Assembly: GCA_050014595.1 (NCBI GenBank)
Contig: JBEKDA010000001.1
Location: 186,001 to 250,000, forward strand
Origin: PALSA-129 sp050014595
GTDB taxonomy: Bacteria > Acidobacteriota > Terriglobia > Bryobacterales > Bryobacteraceae
Direction of reading: 5' to 3'
DNA: 64,000 nucleotides
Program-made: the position numbers and the translations under genes
Part shown: positions 16,658 to 25,470 of the stretch, piece by piece
How the letters are laid out: the number at the start of each line of letters is the position of its first letter
How positions within the stretch are numbered: the stretch's first letter is position 1
Notes under the pieces: generated by a model
Database searches by the model: none
What the model was told of the DNA's origin: nothing
What the model saw: only the letters and a program-made list of their open reading frames with translations

Positions 16658-19627
16658 ATGTTCCAGGAACTCAAGTTCCAACTGTCAACCGCGGTATTGA
16701 CGATTCTTACACTGGCTGCCGGTGTTGCCGCGGTCGTCAACTTTGAACAGTACGAATATTTTCGCTTACCCGACGACGGAGTAATCTGGGTAGACCGGGC
16801 GGGCCACGTGGAAGCGCTCTACGTGGTGCCGAATGGCCCGGCCGCCAACTGGATTCAGCCGGGGGACCGGTTGAAATCCATTGGCCGCGAACCGACCAAC
16901 CGGCCTGAGTCCATCGGCCAACCGGAAGCCCTGGCGCCGCGGGAAGCTCCCGCGCCGGTGGAGATCCACGAGGCTCTGGACGTGCCCAAAGTGCTGGTAG
17001 CGATCAAGTCCTGGAATCGCGCCAAGTACATTCTGGAGCATGGCACGGTGCAAGTTGAGCCCACGCTGATTGTCGGCGAAGTGCCCAAGAACCCCTCCGT
17101 GATCTACCAGTACCCGGTGGGCATCACGTTCCTGCTGATCGGGCTTTTCGTTTATTTCCGGCGCGGCAGCGCGCAGAAGGCGCAGCACTTTTACGTGCTG
17201 TGCCTGGCGTCGTTCATCAGCTTCACGTTTCATTACACGGGCCACCTGGACGCTTTTGACAGCCTGATCCTGATCGGCAACGTGGCGGCCGGGCTGATTG
17301 CGCCCACGCTGTTTCTGCACTTCTGCCTGACCTTTCCCGAGCCCCGCAAGTGGCTCCAGAAACCGGCGCGGGTGGCGCTGCTGTATGTGCCGGCGGCGCT
17401 GCTGATCACGTTCTACCTGGGGGTTGCGAGCGGCGCCGTCAGGACTTCGATCCCGCCGTCGGAAATGCGCTGGCACCTGGACCGGCTCTTCCTGCTGGTC
17501 GAGGCGGCGCTTTACATCGCGGGTGGCTTCGCGCTCAGCGCCGAATACCGCAGAACCGAAGACATGATCGTGCGCCAGCAACTGAAGTGGCTGCGCAACG
17601 GCGCGTTCCTCGGCATGGGTCCGTACGCCGCGGTATACATAGCGCCCTATGCCATGGGCGCCATCCCCAACCACTATCAGGACTGGGCGGTGCTCTCCAT
17701 GGTGCTGGTTCCGCTGACGCTGGCTTATGCCATTGTGCGCTACCGGCTGATGGACGTGGACATTCTGTTTCGCCGCGGCTACGCGTACACGCTGGCCACG
17801 GTCTCGGTGCTGGCGGCGTTTTACGGCATCATTTCTTTCCTGGGGAGCCTGTTCTTGAAGAGCGGCAACCAGCCGCGCATGGGGCCATCGATCCTGGTGA
17901 TGCTGATAGCCGCCTTCCTGTTCCAACCCATCCGCACCTGGATGCAGGAGCGGCTGGACAAGCATTTTTATCGCGATCGCTACGATTACCGCCGCACGCT
18001 GGTGGAGTTCGCGCGGGAGTTGAGCGCGCAGATGGATCTGGAAACCATGCTGGCGTCGGTGGGCGAGCGCCTGCTGAAGACCCTCTCCATCCGGCAACTG
18101 GGCTTTTTCCTGGCCGAGGAAGGCGCGGAGGGCCCGCAATTCCGCCTGAAGACCGTGATGGGTTCGAACCCGCGCCAAGCCGGCGCGTGGGGAGACGACC
18201 TGGATCTCAGCTTTCTGGACTGGAAGCTTCCGGAATCGTACCTGTTCTTCGAGCGGACGCGGCACCAACTGGATGCGGTCTCGCGGTCGTGGCCGGCGTC
18301 GGTGAGGCGCAGCATCGCCGAGCTGGATTTCACCTACTACCTGCCGTGCAAGGTGCGCGGCCGCACCATCGCCTACATGGGGGTGAGCCGCACCACGGAT
18401 GGCGAATACCTTTCGAGCGTGGACGTGGAGCTGCTGCTCACGCTGACCGGTTACGTGGCGATCGCCATCGAGAACGCTTCGCTCTACCATTCGCTGCAGC
18501 GCAAAGTGGAGGAATACGAGCGGCTGAAGGAATTCAGCGAAAACATCGTGGAATCGATCAACGTGGGAATCCTGGCGGCGGACCTGGAAGATCGGGTGGA
18601 AAGCTGGAATTCGCAGATCGAGCAACTGAGCGGAATCACGCGTGAGCATGCCTTGGGAAAGAGGCTCTCGGAGCTGTTTCCGGCGGAGCTTTCGGAACAG
18701 TTCGACCGCGTGCGCGGACAAACCGGAATCCACAATATTTATAAGTTCGTGCTGAAGCCGGCGGTCAACGGCAATGGAAACGGCAACGGGCTGCCGGCGC
18801 GTTTCCGCGAAGCCACTTTGAACGTGGCGATCGCTCCGCTGGTCTCGCGCGAGCAGGAACAGATCGGCCGGCTGATCATTTTCGACGACGTCACGGACCG
18901 CGCCGAGCTGGAGCAGCGGCTGGTGCAGGCCGACAAGCTGTCGAGCATCGGGCTGCTGGCGGCGGGGGTGGCTCACGAGGTCAACACGCCGCTGGCCGTG
19001 ATCTCCACCTACGCGCAGATGCTGGCCAAGCAGGTGGCGGGAGATTCGCAGAAGACCGTGATCCTCGATAAGATCGCCAAGCAGACTTTCCGCGCCAGCG
19101 AAATCGTGAATTCGCTGCTGAACTTTTCGCGCACGTCCAGCACGTCTTTCGGCGACGTGAGCCTGAACAAGGTGATCCTGGAGACGCTTTCGCTGCTCGA
19201 CCACCAGCTTCAGAAGGCCGGCATCCACGTGAAGACCGAGATGGAAGCGAACCTGCCGGCGGTGCACGGGAATACGGGCAAGCTGCAGCAGGTGTTCCTC
19301 AACCTGTTTCTGAACGCGCGCGACGCCATGACGGCGGGCGGCACGCTGGAAGTGCGCACCTGGTCGGAAGGCCTGGGGGTGAAGGCGGAGGTGGCCGATT
19401 CGGGCCCGGGGATTGCGCCGGAGCACCTGCATCGCATCTACGATCCTTTCTTTACCACCAAGGCGGCGCGCAAAGGCACGGGGCTGGGCCTCTCGGTGAC
19501 GTACGGTATCATTCAAGAGCATGGCGGCTCGATAGAAGTTGCCAACCGGCCGAGCGGCGGCGCGCGCTTCCGCCTGGAACTGCCGGTGGCGCGCGTCGCG
19601 GCGAGGACCCCGGTGAATGCCGCTTGA
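16658..19627 (+). CDS. Large membrane histidine kinase with PDZ-like, GAF and PAS domains
   Basis: 989 residues. TM1 is at about 10-27. An extracytoplasmic PDZ-like stretch follows (VVPNGPAANWIQPGDRLKSI, about 50-75), then seven or so further TM segments (about 149-415). The cytoplasmic part has a GAF domain (about 440-600), a PAS domain (NIVESINVGILAADLEDRVESWN), HisKA with H773 (AAGVAHEVNTPLAV) and HATPase (LNLFLNARDAM, DSGPGIAPE, GTGLGLSVTYG). Its stop overlaps the start of the sigma54 regulator. The layout resembles PrsK/PrsR pairs that control exopolysaccharide genes, and the divergent export module supports that role by inference. Confidence 0.88.
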   Translation: MFQELKFQLSTAVLTILTLAAGVAAVVNFEQYEYFRLPDDGVIWVDRAGHVEALYVVPNGPAANWIQPGDRLKSIGREPTNRPESIGQPEALAPREAPAPVEIHEALDVPKVLVAIKSWNRAKYILEHGTVQVEPTLIVGEVPKNPSVIYQYPVGITFLLIGLFVYFRRGSAQKAQHFYVLCLASFISFTFHYTGHLDAFDSLILIGNVAAGLIAPTLFLHFCLTFPEPRKWLQKPARVALLYVPAALLITFYLGVASGAVRTSIPPSEMRWHLDRLFLLVEAALYIAGGFALSAEYRRTEDMIVRQQLKWLRNGAFLGMGPYAAVYIAPYAMGAIPNHYQDWAVLSMVLVPLTLAYAIVRYRLMDVDILFRRGYAYTLATVSVLAAFYGIISFLGSLFLKSGNQPRMGPSILVMLIAAFLFQPIRTWMQERLDKHFYRDRYDYRRTLVEFARELSAQMDLETMLASVGERLLKTLSIRQLGFFLAEEGAEGPQFRLKTVMGSNPRQAGAWGDDLDLSFLDWKLPESYLFFERTRHQLDAVSRSWPASVRRSIAELDFTYYLPCKVRGRTIAYMGVSRTTDGEYLSSVDVELLLTLTGYVAIAIENASLYHSLQRKVEEYERLKEFSENIVESINVGILAADLEDRVESWNSQIEQLSGITREHALGKRLSELFPAELSEQFDRVRGQTGIHNIYKFVLKPAVNGNGNGNGLPARFREATLNVAIAPLVSREQEQIGRLIIFDDVTDRAELEQRLVQADKLSSIGLLAAGVAHEVNTPLAVISTYAQMLAKQVAGDSQKTVILDKIAKQTFRASEIVNSLLNFSRTSSTSFGDVSLNKVILETLSLLDHQLQKAGIHVKTEMEANLPAVHGNTGKLQQVFLNLFLNARDAMTAGGTLEVRTWSEGLGVKAEVADSGPGIAPEHLHRIYDPFFTTKAARKGTGLGLSVTYGIIQEHGGSIEVANRPSGGARFRLELPVARVAARTPVNAA

Positions 19628-21074
19628 AATGACTGTTCCCCCAGCCACCTCTCCCGATTCCAAAGGCAACATTCTGGTAGTCGACGACGAAGCCGACATT
19701 CGCGAAGGCCTGCAGGACCTGCTCACATCCGAAGGCTACGCGGTGGACCTGGCGAACAACGGCGCCGAGGGCCTCCACAAAATGGAGACCCGCGGCTACG
19801 ACCTGGTGCTGCTCGATCTGATGATGCCGGACCGTTCCGGGATGGAGGTTTTGCAGGAAGTCCGCGAGCGCGACCGCGAGACTCCCATCTTCCTGATCAC
19901 GGCTTATGGCTCGGTGGATGCCGCGGTGCAGGCGCTCAAGCTGGGCGCCAACGATTATTTTTCGAAGCCCTGGGACAACGACAAGCTGGTCATCGAAATC
20001 GACCGCATGATCGCGCGGCGGCGTCTCGAATACGAGAACACTTACCTCAAGCGGGCTTTTAAGCAGCGCTACAGCTTCCCCAACATCATCGGCAAGAGCG
20101 AGCGGATGGTGCGGATGCTCGACCTGGTGGCGCAGGTGGCCACCAGCCGATCCACCATCCTGATCACCGGAGAGACCGGCACGGGCAAGGAACTGGTGGC
20201 CAAAGCCATCCACGCCAACTCCGCGCGCGCGGACAAGATGTTCGTGGCGGTCAACAGCGGATCGCTGCCGCCGGAACTGCTGGAATCGACGCTGTTCGGC
20301 CACATGAAGGGCGCCTTCACCAGCGCCGTGCAAAGCAAGAAAGGCTACTTCGAAGTAGCCGACGGCGGGACCATTTTCTTCGACGAGATCGGCACCATCG
20401 GACCGGAAACCCAGATCAAGCTGCTGCGCGTGTTCGAAGACCGCGAATTCACGCCACTCGGCTCGACCGATCCGATCAAGGTGGACGTGCGCATTCTGGC
20501 GGCCACCAACGCCGACCTCCACGAACTGGTGCGAGTGGGCCGTTTCCGCGAAGATCTCTACTACCGTCTGAACGTGATCCAGATCGGGCTGCCGGCGTTG
20601 CGCGAGCGCAAAGAGGACATCCCGGCGCTGGTCGATCACTTCTTCACGCAATACTGCCGGGACAACGGGAAATTCCTGGACCCTTCCGGAAAGTCAATGC
20701 TGCATTTCGCCGCCGACGCCATGCAGGTGCTGATGGAGCACAACTGGCCGGGCAACGTGCGCGAACTCGAGAACGTGGTGGAGCGCGCCGTGGTTTTGGC
20801 CTCGGCCGCGGAAGTGCCGCTGGACGTTTTACCGGAAGCGCTGCTGGCCGCCAACGGCGTGCGGGTGCAGCGTGGCGAAGGCGCGCCGCTCGCCGTCAAC
20901 GCTTCGCTTTTCGAGATTGTCAACGACTACGAACGGCGGGTCATCCTGGAGCGGCTCGAACAGTGCAACTGGAGCCAGACCGAAGCCGCCGAGAACCTGA
21001 GCGTTCCGCTCAGCACGCTGAACCAGAAGATCAAGCGGCTGGATATCAAGATCCGCAAGAAATCCGACGGGTAA
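19617..21074 (+). CDS. Sigma54-dependent (NtrC-type) response regulator
   Basis: 485 residues. The receiver domain has VVDDEADIREGL and phospho-acceptor D67 (VLLDLMMPD). The AAA+ domain has Walker A GETGTGKELVAK and Walker B GGTIFFDEIG. Its L1 loop reads GAFTSA, not the canonical GAFTGA that contacts sigma54. The Fis-type helix-turn-helix lies at the C-terminus (WSQTEAAENLSVPLSTLNQKIK). The start at 19617 overlaps the kinase gene by 11 nt, so the pair is coupled; ATG 19629 is an alternative. It probably activates exopolysaccharide genes from a sigma54 promoter. Confidence 0.92.
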   Translation: MPLEMTVPPATSPDSKGNILVVDDEADIREGLQDLLTSEGYAVDLANNGAEGLHKMETRGYDLVLLDLMMPDRSGMEVLQEVRERDRETPIFLITAYGSVDAAVQALKLGANDYFSKPWDNDKLVIEIDRMIARRRLEYENTYLKRAFKQRYSFPNIIGKSERMVRMLDLVAQVATSRSTILITGETGTGKELVAKAIHANSARADKMFVAVNSGSLPPELLESTLFGHMKGAFTSAVQSKKGYFEVADGGTIFFDEIGTIGPETQIKLLRVFEDREFTPLGSTDPIKVDVRILAATNADLHELVRVGRFREDLYYRLNVIQIGLPALRERKEDIPALVDHFFTQYCRDNGKFLDPSGKSMLHFAADAMQVLMEHNWPGNVRELENVVERAVVLASAAEVPLDVLPEALLAANGVRVQRGEGAPLAVNASLFEIVNDYERRVILERLEQCNWSQTEAAENLSVPLSTLNQKIKRLDIKIRKKSDG

Positions 21075-21161
21075 GTGGGACGGACGATCGCCTTTTGTCG
21101 TTTGTCTGGTTTGCCTCCGGCGGGCCAACGGTGTATATCATTAACTAGTGTGGTGCGGACT

Positions 21162-21247
21162 GTGGGGCAGCCTTTCAGGCTGCGAACCCGCTTTTCAGCG
21201 GGTCCCGCCGGCGGAAAGCCGGCTGCGGGCAGGATTGCCCGCCCCAC
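21162..21247. repeat. Array of four hairpins enclosed by an outer stem
   Basis: GTGGG (21162-21166) pairs with CCCAC (21243-21247). Inside are four perfect 6-7-bp hairpins in a row: 21167-21183 (loop ttc), 21186-21203 (loop tttc), 21207-21223 (loop ggaaa) and 21225-21242 (loop ggat). The result is a multi-branched, cloverleaf-like fold. It lies between the regulator gene and the zinc-ribbon gene and carries no tRNA landmarks. Confidence 0.7.
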
Positions 21248-21269
21248 TGCACCAGTTGGAGGAGCCGTT

Positions 21270-21872
21270 ATGGACGAAGATACCAAGCCCTGCCCGGTCT
21301 GCGGAGAAACCATTAAAGCAGTCGCGCTCAAGTGCCGTTTCTGCAATACCGACCTCTCGGCATTCGCCGCCACAAAAGAGGCCGAAACCGAAAAGGACTT
21401 GTTTGCCGGCCACCCGGCCGTGATCTACAGCATCGGCCAGTTGGTGCCTTTCCTGGTGGCGATCGCCGTGGCCCTTGCGGCTGGCTATTTCCACGCGGAC
21501 ATTGGCATCGACATCGGGTATGTGCTCCTCGGCTTCGTGGTCCTGTGCGGCATCATTGGCCTGCGGTTCTACGCGAAGAGCCGGAGCATCCACTTCGAAA
21601 TCACCACGCAGCGGATCAAACTGGAGCGCGGCCTGCTCTCCAAGGTTCAGGAAAGCCTGGAGCTGTTCCGCATCGACCACTTCGAGCTGCGCAAGCCGCT
21701 CGGGATGCGGCTGGTGGGCCAGGCCTCGCTGCATCTTTTCTCCACGGATGCGGAACTCGAGAACTTTTACATCTACGGCGTTCCCGGCCTGGAATCGCTG
21801 GCCGACACGCTGCGCGACTGCCAGCTTCGCGAACGCACCCGGCGCGGCTTGACGACGTTTGTGAAGGCGTAG
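21270..21872 (+). CDS. Zinc-ribbon and PH-domain (bPH_2) membrane protein
   Basis: 200 residues from the ATG at 21270, preceded by ttggaggag. The N-terminus is a zinc ribbon, CPVCGETIKAVALKCRFC. Two TM helices follow (about 50-97: IYSIGQLVPFLVAIAVALAA and IDIGYVLLGFVVLCGIIGL). A bacterial PH-like domain (DUF304) comes next: IHFEITTQRIKLERGLLSKVQESLELFRIDHFEL. Its function is unknown. Genes of this make-up are common in acidobacteria and often stand alone. The open frame upstream of 21270 is the hairpin array. Confidence 0.8.
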   Translation: MDEDTKPCPVCGETIKAVALKCRFCNTDLSAFAATKEAETEKDLFAGHPAVIYSIGQLVPFLVAIAVALAAGYFHADIGIDIGYVLLGFVVLCGIIGLRFYAKSRSIHFEITTQRIKLERGLLSKVQESLELFRIDHFELRKPLGMRLVGQASLHLFSTDAELENFYIYGVPGLESLADTLRDCQLRERTRRGLTTFVKA

Positions 21873-21914
21873 GGCTCGGCGACTGAAGGCAGTATTCTCT
21901 TTTCGTTCGAGACT

Positions 21915-22016
21915 GTGTTTACCGGGAGGGTGAAGGCCATCGACGGTGAGGAAGCCTTTGCCCGTCTGAAAGCGAGAACCGAAGCGCAACGCACCGCCCG
22001 GCATGAGCGGATATAA
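21915..22016 (+). pseudogene. Short coding-like remnant
   Basis: GTG 21915 to TAA 22016 encodes VFTGRVKAIDGEEAFARLKA followed by RTEAQRTARHERI. The composition looks like a real helical C-terminus and not like a shadow of another frame. The frame is open back to the stop of the zinc-ribbon/PH gene. I cannot name the family. It may be the tail of a lost gene. Confidence 0.25.
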
Positions 22017-22117
22017 GCTTCATCCGGAACAGCCGTTATAGGACAGCGCCATGGTTTCCGGGCCGGACTTCGTCCCGGGTTGGTTCAGCGTCAACCTGGC
22101 GGATCACACGCGGTAGG

Positions 22118-22630
22118 CTACTTTCCCGGCCCACTCTCGGGCGCCAGCTTTGCCTCTTTCAAGCGCTCAGCGAGTTTCTCCGCGAACGGTGTAGCGAGAG
22201 TCCCGACGGACTTTTCATGTCCGTTCTTCATGAAGCCTTGCCGGATCGTGTCCGTATTCTCGAAGATCTTCTTCCCGTCTTTGTCCGTCAGCCAGTAGTG
22301 AATCTTCGCATTTTCACGTCCAGCCACCGAACCCATGGCAATGAGCATCCGTTCCGCCGTGTTGCCCTTATGCCACTCCAAGACTTCGCCGTCGAGGATA
22401 TAGACGCGGGCCTGGCCGGCGGGAGCGGCGGGAATTGCGTCGAATAGTGTCCCATCTTTATCTTTGAGCATCGCGATCGCGTGGGTTTGCAATTGACTCA
22501 TATCGTAGGGGAACTTCACATCGGACGCGAGCGTGAAGGCATGAACCACGATCGCCGGTTTGTCCTGCGCGCACGCCGGTAAAAGCCCCAGGGCAGCCGC
22601 GAAAATCACCGGCATCATCCGCTTGAACAT
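22118..22630 (-). CDS. DUF4410-like lipoprotein
   Basis: 170 residues with a signal peptide ending in a lipobox-like LLPAC (Cys21), so probably a lipoprotein. The body has features of DUF4410-type proteins: a predicted beta strand (ARVYILDGEVLEW) followed by AERMLIAMGSVAGRENAKIH and WLTDKDGKKIFENTDTI. The function is unknown. A clear ribosome site (aaaggag) lies 8 nt before the ATG. On the minus strand TATAGT is visible near 22690. The gene stands alone. Confidence 0.65.
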   Translation of the reverse strand: MFKRMMPVIFAAALGLLPACAQDKPAIVVHAFTLASDVKFPYDMSQLQTHAIAMLKDKDGTLFDAIPAAPAGQARVYILDGEVLEWHKGNTAERMLIAMGSVAGRENAKIHYWLTDKDGKKIFENTDTIRQGFMKNGHEKSVGTLATPFAEKLAERLKEAKLAPESGPGK

Positions 22631-23083
22631 GTTGCTATCTCCTTTCAGACCTCAAAACGGGTATTCAGATCTTTGAATACTTACTATACAGCAAGCGCCC
22701 CGTCGCAGAGGAGACCGACAGGATGGCACTTGACGATCTTGCCTCGCGGCACGCCGCCGGGTGAATCGACCACTCGGGTGCGAGGCTATCGTCCAAGGCC
22801 TCGGCGGTGATCGCCATGAGGATTGTTGCGGCAGAAAAGGCGGTTTCACGGCCGTTATCGGAAAGAAGGCCGTCTATCGACCCGTTACCGGAGACAACAT
22901 GGCCTGCCAGCCGCGCTCGCCTCGGAACAATCGACAAGCCACGGGTGTCCAATTGGGATCCGCCGGTTTTGATCTTCACCAGGGATCTATCGGGAGGACT
23001 TGGCCCGAGGGGAGCCGGGATTCGAAGGAGCCGCGGCCCAACCAGGTCATTTGCATATGAAAATTATATCGGGCGCCATATCC
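22631..23083. other. Intergenic stretch, possible gene remnant
   Basis: About 450 bp between the lipoprotein gene and the propeller gene. A minus-strand GTG frame (22979 to 22665) reads protein-like text (LAGHVVSGNGSIDGLLSDNG and ETAFSAATILMAITAEALDD) but has no ribosome site and no family I recognise. It may be part of a decayed enzyme gene. Nothing else is supportable. Confidence 0.3.
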
Positions 23084-25237
23084 TCATAGGTGAACGGCAT
23101 GTCGTTGCACGCCATTGTGAACGGAATGGAGAGCACCGTCTTCATTCGTTCCGGGGACCCGGCTGTAAACCGCTGCAACCGGGCTTTGGGCGTCGCCAAC
23201 CTGCAAGATGAACTGCGTGATGAGATTAAACGCGCTTGATATAGGCAGCCGAATATTTAACTGAAGAACGCCGTCCGTTAGGGTTGGCGCCGACCCGGCG
23301 TACAGGACCTCCGCTTCTACCAGGTTGGACGATATGGGAATGAGCACTTTGACCGGCGATGTAGGAGAGACCAGCGAAGCTGAGGAGACCTGCCCGGTTT
23401 TCAGATCGCCGTTCCATAAGCCTGTGCCGGTTGCAAACAGGGTGATAATCGACCCTTGCGGTGCGGGATTGTACTGCGTGTTGATCGAACCGTCCTGATT
23501 GATCGCCGCGGCGTACAGTGTGTCAACTGTGAGGATGCCCGGTTCCGAAACGGCCACTTGTAGCGGGAAAGACTGCGACGTTCCGGCAGCGCTGGTAATC
23601 TGCATCACTGTCACGTTCTTTCCCGCAATTTCATATGGCACTTGAACGTTCAATTGGTTCCTTTGAGCCATTATGACAGGCGCAAGTATACCGTCGAACG
23701 TCACTTGCACCCCCGCAAGGTCCGTCGTTATGAATCCGGAGGAGTCAAGCTTCAACGCGACCGCCTGATCCGGTCCAAGATTTGTTCCATAGAGCGAGAT
23801 GATTTCACCGGGCGCAACCTGCCCATCGAGATACGGTCCAGCGATGTTCGCGAGGCCGAAAACCGTAGGCAACGTTAAATCTGCCTGCCCGAAAATCGTG
23901 AGCACGCCGGCATCGCCGAGTACCGAGGATGTTCGAGACAGGCCTGTTGCAACTGCGGTCCCGCCACTGCCATATGGAAGTAGGGTCGAGTAGATCAAGG
24001 ATTTGCCGTCACCGCTCAATTGGGTGAGGTACGTGAAACCCGTAGGCATTGCGCCGGTGGTCACTGGGAAGTCCGAGGTCGGGATCGTCCCATATCCGGC
24101 CCACCCGGTAACATCGATGTTCCCACCATCGTCAATGGCGATGCCCCACACCTCCGAGGCGTTGTTGCCCGGAGCCGAGTTGCCCAGATATGTCGCATAC
24201 ACAAGTGCGGATCCCTGCGAGTTCAATCTGCCGATGAATCCCCCTGGCGCATGCGGCGAGGGGAACAGCGCATCGGCGGTAGTCGGGAATGAGGTCGAAT
24301 ACGTAAGCCCTCCCACGACGGCATCGCCAGAACTGTCCACCGCGAGACTGACGATGCGTTCGCCGCTGGCCGTTCCAAGATAAGTTGAGTAAAGCAATTG
24401 GGAGCCATCCGGACTGAGTTTTGCGATAAAGCCTTGGTCCGCCATGCCGGCTGGGTCCGCATACTTCGTCTGGAAGGCGTTCGGCGTCACGGGAAAATCC
24501 GCCGCATTCGTGACCCCGGCGACGTACACGTTCCCCGTTTGGTCTACGGCAATTCCAAATCCTTCCTCATCGTCCGTAAGTGGCGCGGGAAAGGGAACGC
24601 CGACAAGACAGGAACCGCCCGGATTGCAGGCTGGGCCGTTTCCGCCGAGAAATGTTGCGAACGCGATCTTCCCATCCGGTCCGAGCTTCAACACGAACGC
24701 ATCCGGCCCGTGGCTTGCGGTCTGGAAAGCTCCAGGGGTGGCCGCAAGGTCCTTCGAACTCGCTACGCCCGTCAGATATAGGCTGCCGCTGGAGTCAGCG
24801 GCGGCTCCAGATGGATGGGCGGTACCGATTAGCGTGGAATAGACAATTGCGGAACCGTCCGGAGAGAGCTTGGTGCAGAACAACGTCCCTGTGCTCGGAT
24901 TCGAGTTCACGACCGGAAAATCGAGAGAACTTGTGACTCCGACGACGTAACTGCTGCCTGCCGTGTCTACAGCGATTGCCAATGGCCTGTCGATGCCGCT
25001 TCCGCCGAACGACCTCGAATACAGTACATTTCCGTTGGAATCGACTTTGAGGACGAGCACATGGTTTTGTTCTGTGCCTGCCACGTAGAAATTCCCAGTT
25101 GCATCGCTGGCGAGACTGAGTGGCAATTCGTTTTGCATCCCCAGCGGGATGAAGGCACGGGGAGCCAGGGCTACGGCGTTGTTGGACTGGCCAATTGCCG
25201 ACGCCGCCAACGCCAGAATTGCGATGCACGATTTCAT
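23084..25237 (-). CDS. Secreted SBBP-type beta-propeller protein with Solibacter-type C-terminal domain
   Basis: 717 residues with a signal peptide (MKSCIAILALAASAIGQ). From about 40 to 430 it consists of SBBP-like repeats: DATGNFYVAG, LDFPVVNSNP, FVLKLGPDGKIAFATFLGG, VAVDSSGD and so on, forming a propeller. The last 250 residues match the IPT-like domain described from Solibacter usitatus (VAPGEIISLYGTNLGP, VPYEIAGKNVTVMQI, GSIITLFATGTGLWNG). Such proteins are exported and their function is unknown. The last 20 or so residues (GTNEDGALHSVHNGVQRHAV) look unlike the family and may be a frameshifted tail. Confidence 0.85.
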   Translation of the reverse strand: MKSCIAILALAASAIGQSNNAVALAPRAFIPLGMQNELPLSLASDATGNFYVAGTEQNHVLVLKVDSNGNVLYSRSFGGSGIDRPLAIAVDTAGSSYVVGVTSSLDFPVVNSNPSTGTLFCTKLSPDGSAIVYSTLIGTAHPSGAAADSSGSLYLTGVASSKDLAATPGAFQTASHGPDAFVLKLGPDGKIAFATFLGGNGPACNPGGSCLVGVPFPAPLTDDEEGFGIAVDQTGNVYVAGVTNAADFPVTPNAFQTKYADPAGMADQGFIAKLSPDGSQLLYSTYLGTASGERIVSLAVDSSGDAVVGGLTYSTSFPTTADALFPSPHAPGGFIGRLNSQGSALVYATYLGNSAPGNNASEVWGIAIDDGGNIDVTGWAGYGTIPTSDFPVTTGAMPTGFTYLTQLSGDGKSLIYSTLLPYGSGGTAVATGLSRTSSVLGDAGVLTIFGQADLTLPTVFGLANIAGPYLDGQVAPGEIISLYGTNLGPDQAVALKLDSSGFITTDLAGVQVTFDGILAPVIMAQRNQLNVQVPYEIAGKNVTVMQITSAAGTSQSFPLQVAVSEPGILTVDTLYAAAINQDGSINTQYNPAPQGSIITLFATGTGLWNGDLKTGQVSSASLVSPTSPVKVLIPISSNLVEAEVLYAGSAPTLTDGVLQLNIRLPISSAFNLITQFILQVGDAQSPVAAVYSRVPGTNEDGALHSVHNGVQRHAVHL

Positions 25238-25470
25238 TTGTGACCGTACCTTTCCGTAGTTCCGCGCCTCATCCCTGTAGCCTTATGACTCATGCAACAA
25301 GCACAACGGATCTCCACGACTGGAGATACGTTCCGTCTGCCGCATCTCAGGGCACGCGGGTTTCCACGGCAGCTTGTTCCCCGCCTCAGCACAGCTGCCG
25401 GGACATATGGCCGTCTTTTGTCCACAACCGGCCTTTGCCTCTCCTTCCTCGTGCGATACTCGGACCGGAG
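25238..25470. other. Spacer between divergent genes
   Basis: About 230 bp with no recognisable gene. On the plus strand TGCGATACT (extended -10-like, 25452-25459) lies 11 nt before the ATG at 25471. Confidence 0.35.

Noticed and set aside
16766..19726. A 986-codon open frame on the minus strand
   Set aside because: It mirrors the histidine kinase gene. Its Arg/His/Gln-rich text is the usual antisense shadow of GC-rich coding DNA and shows no domain.
21162..21247. tRNA-like cloverleaf
   Set aside because: Four equal hairpins, no T-loop or D-loop consensus, no anticodon arm geometry and no CCA context.
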